A stretch of DNA of 64,000 nt from Herpetosiphon gulosus (GTDB taxonomy: Bacteria > Chloroflexota > Chloroflexia > Chloroflexales > Herpetosiphonaceae). Both the position numbers and the translations under genes were made by a program. The stretch spans positions 124,001 to 188,000 of the forward strand of contig NZ_BAABRU010000012.1 in assembly GCF_039545135.1 (NCBI RefSeq), given 5' to 3'. Positions 1 through 7,912 of this stretch are shown in pieces. The notes beneath the pieces were generated by a model. The model had not been told where the DNA came from. It did not search any database and was given only the letters and a program-made list of their open reading frames with translations. Position 1 is the stretch's first letter, and every line of letters begins with the position of its first letter.

Positions 1-417
1 GCCCGCCAAAATAAACCATTGATTATCGTCAGCAGCCAAGCGTTTGATCGTGGCGCGAATCGCATCCAATTGCTCGTTGGTTGGAGTCAAACCAGGCAAA
101 TTAATTTCAGTGGTGCGCTGGGTTTGTTGATCGCTAATTTTGATCCCAACCCGTGGCTGGCCTGGAATCCGAATAAATTGATCATCGATCTGTTTTTCAG
201 CAAACAATTTATCGAACAATTCGGTGTTTTGATCGCCCAAAAAGCCAGTTGCCACCACCTTATGGCCGTTGGCGGCCAGCAGCGAGGCGACGTTCACGCC
301 TTTGCCACCAGCATGGCTCTTGAGATCATAGGCCCGATTGACGGTTTCAAGCTGAAAATTATTGATGAAAATCGTTTGGTCGATGGCAGGATTGAGGGTT
401 AGTGTAACGATACTCAT
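1..417 (-). CDS. fruK: 1-phosphofructokinase, 5' part (runs off the window)
   Basis: This gene phosphorylates fructose-1-phosphate to fructose-1,6-bisphosphate with ATP, the cytoplasmic step after PTS uptake of fructose. The first 139 codons are present and the C-terminal half lies beyond position 1. The N-terminus MSIVTLTLNPAIDQT and the AGGKGVNVA sugar-binding segment (about residues 37-45) are typical of the PfkB-family 1-phosphofructokinases. The ATG overlaps the stop codon of the upstream EIIA-HPr-EI gene in an ATGA arrangement, so the two are translationally coupled. A fructose EIIBC permease gene would be expected next, outside the window. The family is clear; only completeness is unknown. 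Confidence 0.93.
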   Translation of the reverse strand, partial: MSIVTLTLNPAIDQTIFINNFQLETVNRAYDLKSHAGGKGVNVASLLAANGHKVVATGFLGDQNTELFDKLFAEKQIDDQFIRIPGQPRVGIKISDQQTQRTTEINLPGLTPTNEQLDAIRATIKRLAADDNQWFILAG

Positions 418-2891
418 AATTGATGTACCTCGGCAGCACTGCGACATGCCAAGGCACGTTGCGCTAGTGCTTGTAAATCGGCCAAGCTATGTTGACGAAT
501 GGCGGCTTTGAGTTCGGCGATGGCTGGCACACTGACGCTGAGTTCATGCACGCCCAAGCCCACCAAAATCAAGGAACCACGAGCATCGGCGGCAATTCCA
601 CCACATACGCCAACCCATTTGTTGTGGGCGTTGGCAGCACGGGCGGTCAGGTCGATCATGCGCAACACCGCTGGATGCAGGCCATCAGCTTGGCTGGCTA
701 ATTGTGGATGTAAACGATCCATTGCCAGGGTGTATTGGGTCAAATCGTTGGTGCCAATCGAGAAGAAATCGACCTCTTGGGCGAATTGTTCGGCTAGCAC
801 TGCCGCCGATGGCACTTCGACCATGATGCCGAGTGGCACTTGGGGTGCATCGAGTTCGCGGCGAACTTGCTCTGCCAAATCTCGCGCGGCGTACCAATCT
901 TCCAAGGTGGCAATCATCGGGAACATAATTTTGAGCGGCCCAAAAGCAGCGGCACGATAAATGGCGCGGAGCTGTGGGATAAATAATTCAGGCCGAGCAA
1001 GGCAGAGCCGAATCCCGCGAATACCCAAGAACGAATTATCTTCTTTGGGCAAATCGAGATAGGGTACAACTTTGTCGCCGCCAATATCCAGCGTGCGAAT
1101 AATCACCGAATGGCCCGTCATTGCTTGCACCATATCGCGATAGGCCTCGAATTGTTCTTCCTCGCTGGGAGCACTATCGCGCTCAAGGAACAGAAATTCG
1201 GTGCGCATCAAGCCCACGCCTTCGGCTCCCGCAGCGGCGGCAACGCTCGCATCGGCAACGCGATTGATGTTGGCGGCAATTTCGATCCGATGGCCATCGC
1301 TGGTTTGGGCTGGTTCGAAACGGGTGGCTTGAGCACGCTCGTGTTGCTCGGCCAATTCGGCTTGCAAGTTGGTGGCGGCTTCAATATCGGCACTGCTTGG
1401 GTTGACATATAATTTGCCATTGTAGCCATCGAGAATTGCAATTGCATCTTCGGGCAGAGCCAACAAGCCTTCGCCAGATCCAACGATTGCTGGAATTCCC
1501 AGCGAACGGGCCAAAATTGCGGTGTGCGAAGTTGGGCCACCGCGCACCGTACCAAAGCCCAAAATGGTGTCGGGATCAAAGGCAGCAGTATCGGAGGGAG
1601 TCAAATCGTCGGCCAAAATAATCACGGGCGTGGCCGCATTCAAAGGCCGTTGATGATCGCCGCCAATCAACTGGCGCAACACCCGCTGACCAACATCACT
1701 CAAATCAACTGCGCGGCCAGCTAGCACTTGATCGTCAAGCTTTTCGATTTGGGCCACGCGTCCGCTGATCACCTGATGCCAAGCCCACTCGGCGCTATGT
1801 TTTTCAAATAAGAGGCCGACGGTTTGTTGCACAAGGCTGGTATCGCTTAACATTTCGCTATGCACCCGGAAAATCGCCGCCTTGCCTGAACCAATTCGCG
1901 CTTGTACTTCATCGTAGAGCGTTGATAGTTCTGCTTGCGCGGCGGCCAAGGCTAGTTCAAAGCGATTGACTTCAATCATCGGATCACTTGGCCGATCTTC
2001 GATTACCAACTTGCTATGGCTATAACGGCGTAGCAAGCCAATCGCTAAGCCAGGTGCGGCGCTAATCCCATTGATCGTCTGCTCAACCGCCTTGGGTATC
2101 CAGCGCACATCGACCGCAGCGCGTGTTGGAAGCGTTTCCGCTGTTTCATCAGCTAAGCCTTGAGCCAATGCCTGTTGCAAACCACGCAGCGCGGCAGCGG
2201 CATCAGCACCTTGAGCCGTGACCTGAATTGTTGCGCCATGGGGAATGCCGAGCTGCAAAATTGAGATTAAGCTTTTGCCATTGGCCTCACGCGAGCCATA
2301 GCGCATGCGCACTTCCGATTGAAAACGCTTAGCGCAATCAACAAAGGTTGTGGCAGGGCGAGCATGAAAGCCAGTTGGATTCAAGACTTTGGTTTCGAAA
2401 AAGGGCTGGTCGCTAGCAACCGCCACACTGATCACCGGAGCCGCCGGGGCTGCGGAAGCCGTTTCAGCGCCGGTTAATGCACGAATCAGATCATCAGGAT
2501 TTGTGGTATGGGTGAGTTGATCAACCAAGGTTTTATCGCCAAGCACGCGGGTGAGTTGGCGCAAAATTGCAATATGCTCATCGGAGCGAGCGGCGATGCC
2601 AACGATTAAATGCACAGTTTCGCCTAGGTTCCACTGCACCCCGTTGGGCACTTGCAACACCACAATTCCGGTTTGGCGAATTAGATCGCGGGCTTCGGGC
2701 AAACCATGAGGAATTGCGATGCCATTGCCGAGGTAGGTATTCGAAAGGGCTTCACGTTGGAGCATACTTTGAATATAGCCAGGCTCGATCTGCCCGTTGG
2801 CAACCAGTAGTTGGCCTGCCTGTTGAATTGCCGCTTGCTTGTTGGCGGGCTGACTCTTGAGTTGGATATGACGCTGCTGTAGCTCGATCAC
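414..2891 (-). CDS. fructose PTS multiphosphoryl transfer protein (EIIA-HPr-EI fusion)
   Basis: This 825-residue cytoplasmic protein carries three phosphorelay modules in one chain. An EIIA(Fru) domain (about 1-145) has GIAIPHG with active His62. An HPr domain (about 163-250) has GFHARPA with His176. Enzyme I (about 270-825) has GGPTSHTAILAR with His456 and the late GVCGG cysteine motif of the PEP-binding barrel. It would take phosphate from PEP and pass it to a membrane EIIBC for fructose uptake. The HPr part keeps a serine (Ser207) at the position of the regulatory Ser46 of Gram-positive HPr, but whether it is a kinase target is unknown. It is the first gene of the operon with fruK and is read from a promoter that overlaps a palindromic operator. 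The order EIIA-HPr-EI resembles known FPr-type fusions. Confidence 0.95.
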   Translation of the reverse strand: MIELQQRHIQLKSQPANKQAAIQQAGQLLVANGQIEPGYIQSMLQREALSNTYLGNGIAIPHGLPEARDLIRQTGIVVLQVPNGVQWNLGETVHLIVGIAARSDEHIAILRQLTRVLGDKTLVDQLTHTTNPDDLIRALTGAETASAAPAAPVISVAVASDQPFFETKVLNPTGFHARPATTFVDCAKRFQSEVRMRYGSREANGKSLISILQLGIPHGATIQVTAQGADAAAALRGLQQALAQGLADETAETLPTRAAVDVRWIPKAVEQTINGISAAPGLAIGLLRRYSHSKLVIEDRPSDPMIEVNRFELALAAAQAELSTLYDEVQARIGSGKAAIFRVHSEMLSDTSLVQQTVGLLFEKHSAEWAWHQVISGRVAQIEKLDDQVLAGRAVDLSDVGQRVLRQLIGGDHQRPLNAATPVIILADDLTPSDTAAFDPDTILGFGTVRGGPTSHTAILARSLGIPAIVGSGEGLLALPEDAIAILDGYNGKLYVNPSSADIEAATNLQAELAEQHERAQATRFEPAQTSDGHRIEIAANINRVADASVAAAAGAEGVGLMRTEFLFLERDSAPSEEEQFEAYRDMVQAMTGHSVIIRTLDIGGDKVVPYLDLPKEDNSFLGIRGIRLCLARPELFIPQLRAIYRAAAFGPLKIMFPMIATLEDWYAARDLAEQVRRELDAPQVPLGIMVEVPSAAVLAEQFAQEVDFFSIGTNDLTQYTLAMDRLHPQLASQADGLHPAVLRMIDLTARAANAHNKWVGVCGGIAADARGSLILVGLGVHELSVSVPAIAELKAAIRQHSLADLQALAQRALACRSAAEVHQL

Positions 2892-2981
2892 GTCGGACTC
2901 CTTTGTCGCTGATGGCTACCCGTTGTGAGTAGTGGCTCAGGTAGGGTTGCGGGGAGAGCTTTGAATTTGTTTGCTAAAATT

Positions 2982-3010
2982 ACTGTAATCGATTACAAAC
3001 AATTTGTCAA
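2982..3010 (-). promoter_or_regulatory. fructose operon promoter overlapped by operator O1
   Basis: On the minus strand a consensus -35 TTGACA (3010 to 3005) is followed after 17 bases by TACAGT (2987 to 2982). The perfect 14-bp palindrome TGTAATCGATTACA (2984-2997) covers most of the spacer and the -10 box. This is the geometry expected for direct repression by a LacI-family dimer, presumably the product of the divergent gene. The boxes are seen in the sequence; the regulator assignment is inference. Confidence 0.7.
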
Positions 3011-3101
3011 TACTTTTCACAAGAGGGCTTGATTTTACATCATTTTTCAGTAGAATAGGTCTATCAAGTAGCTATTTGGCTTGGCTACGAGTATTCTATT
3101 G

Positions 3102-3115
3102 TGAAATCGATTACA
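3102..3115. promoter_or_regulatory. second LacI-type operator (O2) upstream of the regulator gene
   Basis: TGAAATCGATTACA differs from operator O1 (2984-2997) at one base. It lies about 32 bp upstream of the extended -10 box TGCTATAAT (TATAAT at 3147-3152) of the regulator gene, which fits autoregulation or DNA looping between the two sites, whose centres are 118 bp apart. Confidence 0.65.
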
Positions 3116-3204
3116 ATATATTTCGAGAAATTAACCAATCATCTGCTATAATGCCGCAATCGTTTTCAGCACTGCAATCGACTACTGCCAAGGGGAGTCT
3201 CGCT

Positions 3205-4209
3205 ATGTCTAGCATCAAAGATGTTGCCAAAGCAGCCAATGTTTCGACGGCGACAGTTTCGCGGGTTTTAGCCAACCATCCTCATGTGCGGCAAGAAGTG
3301 CGCGAACGGGTGTTAGCGGCGGTGGCTCAGTTGGAATATCGACCCAATTTGATTGCCCGCAATTTGCGTTCGCAGCAATCCAATACGTTGGGCCTGATCG
3401 TTTCGGATATTCGTAATCCCTTTTTTACCGCCGTTAGTCGCGCCGTCGAAGATACGGCCTATGCTCATGGCTACAATGTGCTGCTCTGCAACACCGATGA
3501 AAATCCCGAAAAAGAGTTGTTGTATTTGCAACTGATGGGCGATGAGCAAGTGGCAGGCGTGATTTTCTCGCCTACGCTCCATACCCTCAATCGTTTTCAT
3601 GAATTGAACTTGAGCTTTCCAACGGTATTAATCGACCGTTCGTTGCGCAGTGGCGATGTTGATGCCGTGCTGTTGGATAATGTAGGCGCTGGCTATATGT
3701 TGGCCAAACATCTAATCAACCAAGGTTATCGTCGGATTGGGGCGATTTTTGGCGAGGCCAGCACGACTGGGCGCGAACGCCAGCGCGGTTTTGAAGATGC
3801 TTTGCGCGATGCAGGCATCAGCATGCAGCCCGAATATTTGCGCTTTGTACGACCACGTACTGAGGCTGGTCATAGCACAACCTTGGATCTCTTGCGTTTG
3901 TCGCAACCACCAGAGGCCATTTTTACCAGCAATAGCTTACTGACTGCGGGCGCACTTCAAGCTATTCGCGAACGCCGCTTGCAAATGCCTGAGCAAATTG
4001 GCTTGGTCGGCTTCGATGACACTGCTTGGGCCAGTTTAGTGCAGCCAGCGATCACCGTTTTAGCTCAACCAACCGATGAAATTGGCCGCTCAGCGACTGA
4101 ATTAGTTTTGCAACGGGTGGCTGACCCACAACGGCCAACCCGCAAAATTATTTTGCAAGGCGAGCTAATTGTGCGCGAATCGAGTGTTGAACAGCGAGTA
4201 CGAGCATAA
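3205..4209 (+). CDS. LacI-family transcriptional regulator
   Basis: This 334-residue repressor has an N-terminal LacI helix-turn-helix (SIKDVAKAANVSTATVSRVL, about 2-22), the hinge region near residues 48-60, and a periplasmic-binding-protein-like effector domain. The start at 3205 is chosen because it places the HTH at the N-terminus and has AAGGGGAG just upstream; an open frame continues further 5' to 3004, but that would put 67 unusual residues before the HTH. It is divergent from the fructose PTS genes, and two near-identical palindromes lie between them, so it probably represses that operon and itself. The effector, perhaps fructose-1-phosphate, is not shown by the sequence. Confidence 0.9.
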   Translation: MSSIKDVAKAANVSTATVSRVLANHPHVRQEVRERVLAAVAQLEYRPNLIARNLRSQQSNTLGLIVSDIRNPFFTAVSRAVEDTAYAHGYNVLLCNTDENPEKELLYLQLMGDEQVAGVIFSPTLHTLNRFHELNLSFPTVLIDRSLRSGDVDAVLLDNVGAGYMLAKHLINQGYRRIGAIFGEASTTGRERQRGFEDALRDAGISMQPEYLRFVRPRTEAGHSTTLDLLRLSQPPEAIFTSNSLLTAGALQAIRERRLQMPEQIGLVGFDDTAWASLVQPAITVLAQPTDEIGRSATELVLQRVADPQRPTRKIILQGELIVRESSVEQRVRA

Positions 4210-4318
4210 AACCCAGACTTTTGGCTGAAGGCTATGGGCTATCGGAACAATTGTTGGCATTTCTAACTGATCTCCGATAGCCTAATGCCAATAGCCCTAT
4301 TCTTTGCATCTCTGGGTT
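4210..4318. repeat. intergenic palindromic element, GGCTATCGGAACA family
   Basis: This 279-base gap between genes contains a roughly 109-bp element bounded by inverted AACCCAGA (4210-4217) and TCTGGGTT (4311-4318). Inside are complementary arms GGGCTATCGGA (4236-4246) and TCCGATAGCCT (4273-4283). The stretch 4223-4249 recurs with one change at 39680-39706 and more loosely at 12924-12963. It has no coding potential; a terminator or mobile-repeat role is possible. Confidence 0.6.
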
Positions 4319-4488
4319 ATAAAGAGGTTTTATACTTGATGTTCACTTCATCCCTCATAATTCATCCTTCATCCTTACAATAAAATCCGTCTTTTGCCCG
4401 ACCAATTTAGGACTTACGAATTGCCAACATTATGTTAGGATATAGAGTCGATACGACCTAAATTTGCTAGACTGATTTGGAGCCTGAA

Positions 4489-6219
4489 ATGGACACTTTT
4501 GCTCGTTTTGAGCAAGCCATTCGTGATGCATTGCTTGACACCACGTTAATACCTGCCGACTTGATCGATTTAGTTGCCCCCAAAGCCAGCGGCGTGCAGG
4601 CCGATCTAGCCTTGCCATGTTTTCGCGCGGCTAAACTGCGCGGAATTAATCCGGCCCAATTTGCTCAGACTCTAGCAAATGTGCTTAAATTTACCCCTGA
4701 GAGCCTGGTTTTAAACGCCTCGGCCTTGGGCGCGTATGTCAACTTTTCGCTCAATCCGGTTACCTTCGCCCAATCGGTGTTGCACGATATTAGCCAACGT
4801 AAAGCCGAGTATGGCCGTAGCAACCGAGGCCAAAACCAAGCGGTCGTGGTCGATTATTCGTCGCCCAACATTGCCAAACGCATGCGTGTCGATCACATTC
4901 GCTCAACCATGATTGGTCAAGCGATTGTCAATATCTACCGCGCCTTGGGCTACCAAGTAGTTCGTATGAATCATTGGGGCGATTACGATCCTCAATTGGG
5001 CATTTCGTTGGCAGCGATGCAGCACTTTCAACATCGTAATGGCAATGGCGAAAGCATGCTGGCTTCGTTGGAGCAACAAACCCAACAATATCATGCTGAT
5101 GATCAAGTGCACGATTTAGCTCAAGCTTGGGCTAGCAAATTGACCAAGGGTGAGCCGCAAGCGATCAAGCTTTTACAACAGCTTGTTGAGTTGAGTTTAA
5201 CTGCCAACCAAGCCAATTATCGGCGTTTGGGCGTGGCGTTCGATGTGCAACATTGTGAAAGTTTCTATGCCCGCGAAGCCCAAGTGGTGATCAAAGAGGC
5301 TTTGCATTATCAGATTGCCCAACTCGATGGTCATGTGGCGGTAGTTAAAGATTTGCTCGATGAACAGGGCAAAGCCTTACCAACCTTGTTGCTTAATCGC
5401 TCGGATGGCAGCAGTTTGTATATTACGCGTGATATTGCCGCAATTAAATATCGCGAGGAGCTATACCAACCCACTAAAATTATCTATGTGGTTAAGCAAG
5501 CGCAAGAATTGCATTTTCGCCAAGCCTTTACCATCAGCAAAACTCTTGGCTACACCAAAGCTGATCTGGCGCATGTTGCCTGTGGCATGATTTTAGGCCC
5601 AGAACGGCGCTCGCCCAGTGGCGCACGCTTTAGTACCATGATTTATCTGGAGCCATTGTTGGATGAAGCCTGCACCCGTGCCAAAGCCGTGATCAAACAA
5701 AAAGCGCTTGAAGCGAAAATTCCCTTTTCGAGCACAGAAATCAATGAAATCGCTGAGCAAGTTGGGGTTGGCGCAGTCATTTACCACAATTTACAGCACG
5801 ATCCAGCCCACGATGTTGTGGTTGATTGGGAGCGCATGTTGGCATTCGATGGCAATAGTTCAACCTATTTGCAATATATGCATGCCCGTTGCTGCTCAAT
5901 TTTGCGCGATTTCGGGCGAATTCCCCAAAATTACGATGGGCGGGTGTTGACCCATCCGGCTGAGCAAGCGTTGTTGAAAGAGCTAGCACGCTTACCGCAG
6001 GTAATTGTTGATGCTGCTGAACGCTATGCTCCGTTCGTGGTATCCGATTGGCTGTATGCGACGGCCAAAGCCTTTGCCATATTCTACGATAGCTGCTCGG
6101 TTTTGAAAGCTGAAACTTTAGCCCTGCGAGCTGCACGGGGTCAATTGGTTGCTGCTACCGCGCAAGCCTTGCGCAACGGCTTAGGTCTCCTCTCAATCGC
6201 CGCCCCCGAGCGGATGTAA
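4489..6219 (+). CDS. arginyl-tRNA synthetase-like protein with degenerate catalytic motifs
   Basis: This is a full-length 576-residue class I synthetase homologue of the ArgRS family. The N-terminal domain, Rossmann region and C-terminal DALR anticodon-binding domain (about 490-576, ending LLSIAAPERM) are well conserved. The HIGH signature, normally SxPNxAKxxHxGHxRST, reads SSPNIAKRMRVDHIRST (125-140 region), so the first His and the Gly are replaced (RVDH at 133-136). The KMSKS-like lysine loop, normally KTRxG or MSTRKG before the LLDEA helix, reads SPSGARFSTMIYLEP (about 375-389) without that lysine signature. The conserved GDWGTQFG is GDYDPQLG. The ATG at 4489 is preferred (GGAG six bases upstream) over TTG at 4477. 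It probably binds tRNA-like or nucleotide ligands but may not charge tRNA. No function is assigned. Confidence 0.85.
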   Translation: MDTFARFEQAIRDALLDTTLIPADLIDLVAPKASGVQADLALPCFRAAKLRGINPAQFAQTLANVLKFTPESLVLNASALGAYVNFSLNPVTFAQSVLHDISQRKAEYGRSNRGQNQAVVVDYSSPNIAKRMRVDHIRSTMIGQAIVNIYRALGYQVVRMNHWGDYDPQLGISLAAMQHFQHRNGNGESMLASLEQQTQQYHADDQVHDLAQAWASKLTKGEPQAIKLLQQLVELSLTANQANYRRLGVAFDVQHCESFYAREAQVVIKEALHYQIAQLDGHVAVVKDLLDEQGKALPTLLLNRSDGSSLYITRDIAAIKYREELYQPTKIIYVVKQAQELHFRQAFTISKTLGYTKADLAHVACGMILGPERRSPSGARFSTMIYLEPLLDEACTRAKAVIKQKALEAKIPFSSTEINEIAEQVGVGAVIYHNLQHDPAHDVVVDWERMLAFDGNSSTYLQYMHARCCSILRDFGRIPQNYDGRVLTHPAEQALLKELARLPQVIVDAAERYAPFVVSDWLYATAKAFAIFYDSCSVLKAETLALRAARGQLVAATAQALRNGLGLLSIAAPERM

Positions 6220-6230
6220 TTAGCAGATTT

Positions 6231-6335
6231 CCCTCACCCCTAGCCCTCGCCCGCCGCGGGATTTCCAAGCTTAATGATAGAGGAGGGGGATTCCCCCTCG
6301 CCTCGCGGGCGGGAGAGGGGGCTAGGGGGTGAGGG
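6231..6335. repeat. REP-like palindrome, CCCTCACCCC family
   Basis: A long imperfect inverted repeat starts CCCTCACCCCTAGCCCTCGC and ends with its approximate complement closing in GGGGGTGAGGG. It sits between the ArgRS-like gene and the small-protein array. Related elements occur at 50718-50820, 56972-57000 and 62924-62952. Confidence 0.75.
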
Positions 6336-6423
6336 AACGGAGCGTATTCTTGTATTCTATGCAACGTTTACGCTAAACTCGCGTACAGAAGCGCGAGAGC
6401 CATGACAACAAAGGAGTGTCATC

Positions 6424-6714
6424 ATGATCAAAGTTCTGCTACTTGGGTTGGTACTTTGTGCCGTTGTGCTTATCATAGGCTTGGTAATTGTGGCATTTGT
6501 TGCCAAGAAGGCCTTACACACGCGCAATTTCAAAGGGCTATACAACCAATTTGCCTATCGTTTCAAAGGCTCGAAGCATCACTACCCGTCACGTAACCAA
6601 TATTATCAATCCCACGATTACAATCACTATCGCCCAAAGCATAAGAAAAAACACTACTATGGTCATCGCCATGGTCACGACGACGATTACGATGATGATT
6701 ATGATGACGATTAG
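6424..6714 (+). CDS. small single-span membrane protein, His/Tyr-rich with acidic tail
   Basis: This 96-residue protein has one N-terminal transmembrane segment (about 3-28) followed by a basic stretch, a His/Tyr/Lys-rich region (about 52-82) and a terminal run of Asp and Tyr (about 84-96). An AAGGAG site precedes the ATG. It is the first of five consecutive small membrane-protein genes on the same strand. The His-rich and Asp-rich tail could bind metal, but that is inference. It lacks the Ser/Gly/Asp tail of its neighbours. I do not recognise a family. Confidence 0.75.
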   Translation: MIKVLLLGLVLCAVVLIIGLVIVAFVAKKALHTRNFKGLYNQFAYRFKGSKHHYPSRNQYYQSHDYNHYRPKHKKKHYYGHRHGHDDDYDDDYDDD

Positions 6715-6758
6715 AAATTACTAAATTGGCATTGTAATTATGAGCGAGAGGAGTAGGT

Positions 6759-7022
6759 ATGCGCTTTTCATTTGATATTAGTGGAATTTGCTGTTGTATT
6801 CCGATTATTGCTTTAGTTGGATTGCTCATTTTCTTGGTATTGAAAAAACAATCTGGCCCTCGCTCTCATTCGCATAGCTCTGGTGTTTACTGGGGGGCGA
6901 GCGATGGTTATAGTGCTAGCAACGATTCGCATTGGAGTTCCGATAGCAATAGCGGCGATTCCAGCGGTTCGTGGGGCGATTCCGGCGGTTCCTCGGATAG
7001 CGGTGGCGATTCCAGCGATTAG
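6759..7022 (+). CDS. small membrane protein with Ser/Gly/Asp-rich tail (array member 2)
   Basis: This 87-residue protein has a short N-terminus, a hydrophobic span with three adjacent cysteines (about 10-29), a KK stop-transfer signal and then a low-complexity tail rich in Ser, Gly and Asp (about 40-87). The tail contains GDSSGSW internally and ends SGGDSSD, so it looks like the shared ending of later members plus an extra repeat. GAGGAG precedes the ATG. The topology would put the long tail outside or inside depending on orientation; the positive residues after the span suggest a cytoplasmic tail, but this is uncertain. The family is unrecognised. Confidence 0.75.
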   Translation: MRFSFDISGICCCIPIIALVGLLIFLVLKKQSGPRSHSHSSGVYWGASDGYSASNDSHWSSDSNSGDSSGSWGDSGGSSDSGGDSSD

Positions 7023-7049
7023 CAATTGACAAGCAAGGAGAGAAATTCA

Positions 7050-7451
7050 ATGGAGTTGATAATTTTCTTTGGCTTTGTGATGTTTGCCATTGTTATGGTT
7101 GTATCCACTATCATCAATAGGGGCAAGTCGCAGTGTCGCTCAAACGGACAACATCGTCGCCATTACAATCAGCACAACCCAGCCTTTCATCAACATAACC
7201 ACAATCATTCCGATGATCTCACAACCGGCATCGGCATTGCAACTGGTATCCATGTATCCCAATCATGGGATTCGAACAACGATTCGAGCTGGTCAAACGA
7301 CAGTTCATCCAGTTTCGATAGTGGTTCATGGTCGAACAACGATTCAGGTAGTTCATGGTCAAGCGGCGATTCGGGCGGCTCATGGTCGAGCGATTCCAGT
7401 AGTTCGTCCAGCTCAGATAGTTTTAGCGGCGATTCCAGCGGCTCGTGGTAA
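7050..7451 (+). CDS. small membrane protein ending GDSSGSW (array member 3)
   Basis: This 133-residue protein has an N-terminal transmembrane helix (about 2-22), a His/Asn/Gln-rich linker (about 28-55) and a long Ser/Asp/Gly/Trp tail (about 70-133) that ends FSGDSSGSW. The ATG at 7050 has AAGGAG nine bases upstream; the open frame starts earlier at a TTG at 7026, which is less likely. The tail carries several SxSSW or GGSW units. A 32-bp DNA segment in the tail (7365-7396) is identical to one in the next gene, which points to recent duplication or gene conversion. No known domain is seen. Confidence 0.78.
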   Translation: MELIIFFGFVMFAIVMVVSTIINRGKSQCRSNGQHRRHYNQHNPAFHQHNHNHSDDLTTGIGIATGIHVSQSWDSNNDSSWSNDSSSSFDSGSWSNNDSGSSWSSGDSGGSWSSDSSSSSSSDSFSGDSSGSW

Positions 7452-7457
7452 TACTCG

Positions 7458-7901
7458 ATGAATGGTTTTGTGGCGATAATCAGTTTTGGTTTGGTAGTCG
7501 CACTTAGTGTGATCATTATTCTCTGGCTGCGTCGCCGCAAATCGATCCAGTCATCCACAATCAAGCAACGCCAAACTCGCCAGCATTATCACTATTCGTC
7601 GCCCAATCCCAAAAGCAATAAAGCCAAACGTCGGGCTAAAGCGCAACGCAACAAACGCAAAAAAGCTGATTCAAGCCAAATCCAACCATATCCATTACAA
7701 AACTCGAGCAATAACACGTACACTCAATTACCAAATCCATCCTATTCAAGTTCGAGGAATGATTCGGCGTGGTCGGCGAGCTACGATTATTCACAATCAA
7801 CCTATGATTCGTCCTCAAGTGGCGATTCGGGCGGCTCATGGTCGAGCGATTCTAGCAGTTCTTCTGATAGTAATAGTGGTGATTCGAGTGGTTCTTGGTG
7901 A
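7458..7901 (+). CDS. small membrane protein ending GDSSGSW (array member 4)
   Basis: This 147-residue protein has an N-terminal hydrophobic helix (about 3-23) ending in RRRK, a very basic Lys/Arg/Gln linker (about 36-72), a Ser/Tyr/Asn region, and a Ser/Asp/Gly tail ending NSGDSSGSW. It begins six bases after the preceding stop with no clear Shine-Dalgarno site, so translational coupling is likely. The arginine cluster after the span suggests the tail is cytoplasmic by the positive-inside rule. Bases 7821-7852 match 7365-7396 of the previous gene exactly. Confidence 0.75.
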   Translation: MNGFVAIISFGLVVALSVIIILWLRRRKSIQSSTIKQRQTRQHYHYSSPNPKSNKAKRRAKAQRNKRKKADSSQIQPYPLQNSSNNTYTQLPNPSYSSSRNDSAWSASYDYSQSTYDSSSSGDSGGSWSSDSSSSSDSNSGDSSGSW

Positions 7902-7912
7902 GAGGATTTAAC

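Noticed and set aside
1-402. A plus-strand protein of 127 codons at the left edge
   Set aside because: It is the antisense of fruK, whose protein sequence is clearly recognisable on the minus strand.
7260-7452. Short repeating DNA units in the array genes that could suggest a CRISPR array or tandem repeat locus
   Set aside because: They are in-frame low-complexity Ser/Gly/Asp codons without regular spacing or unique spacers.
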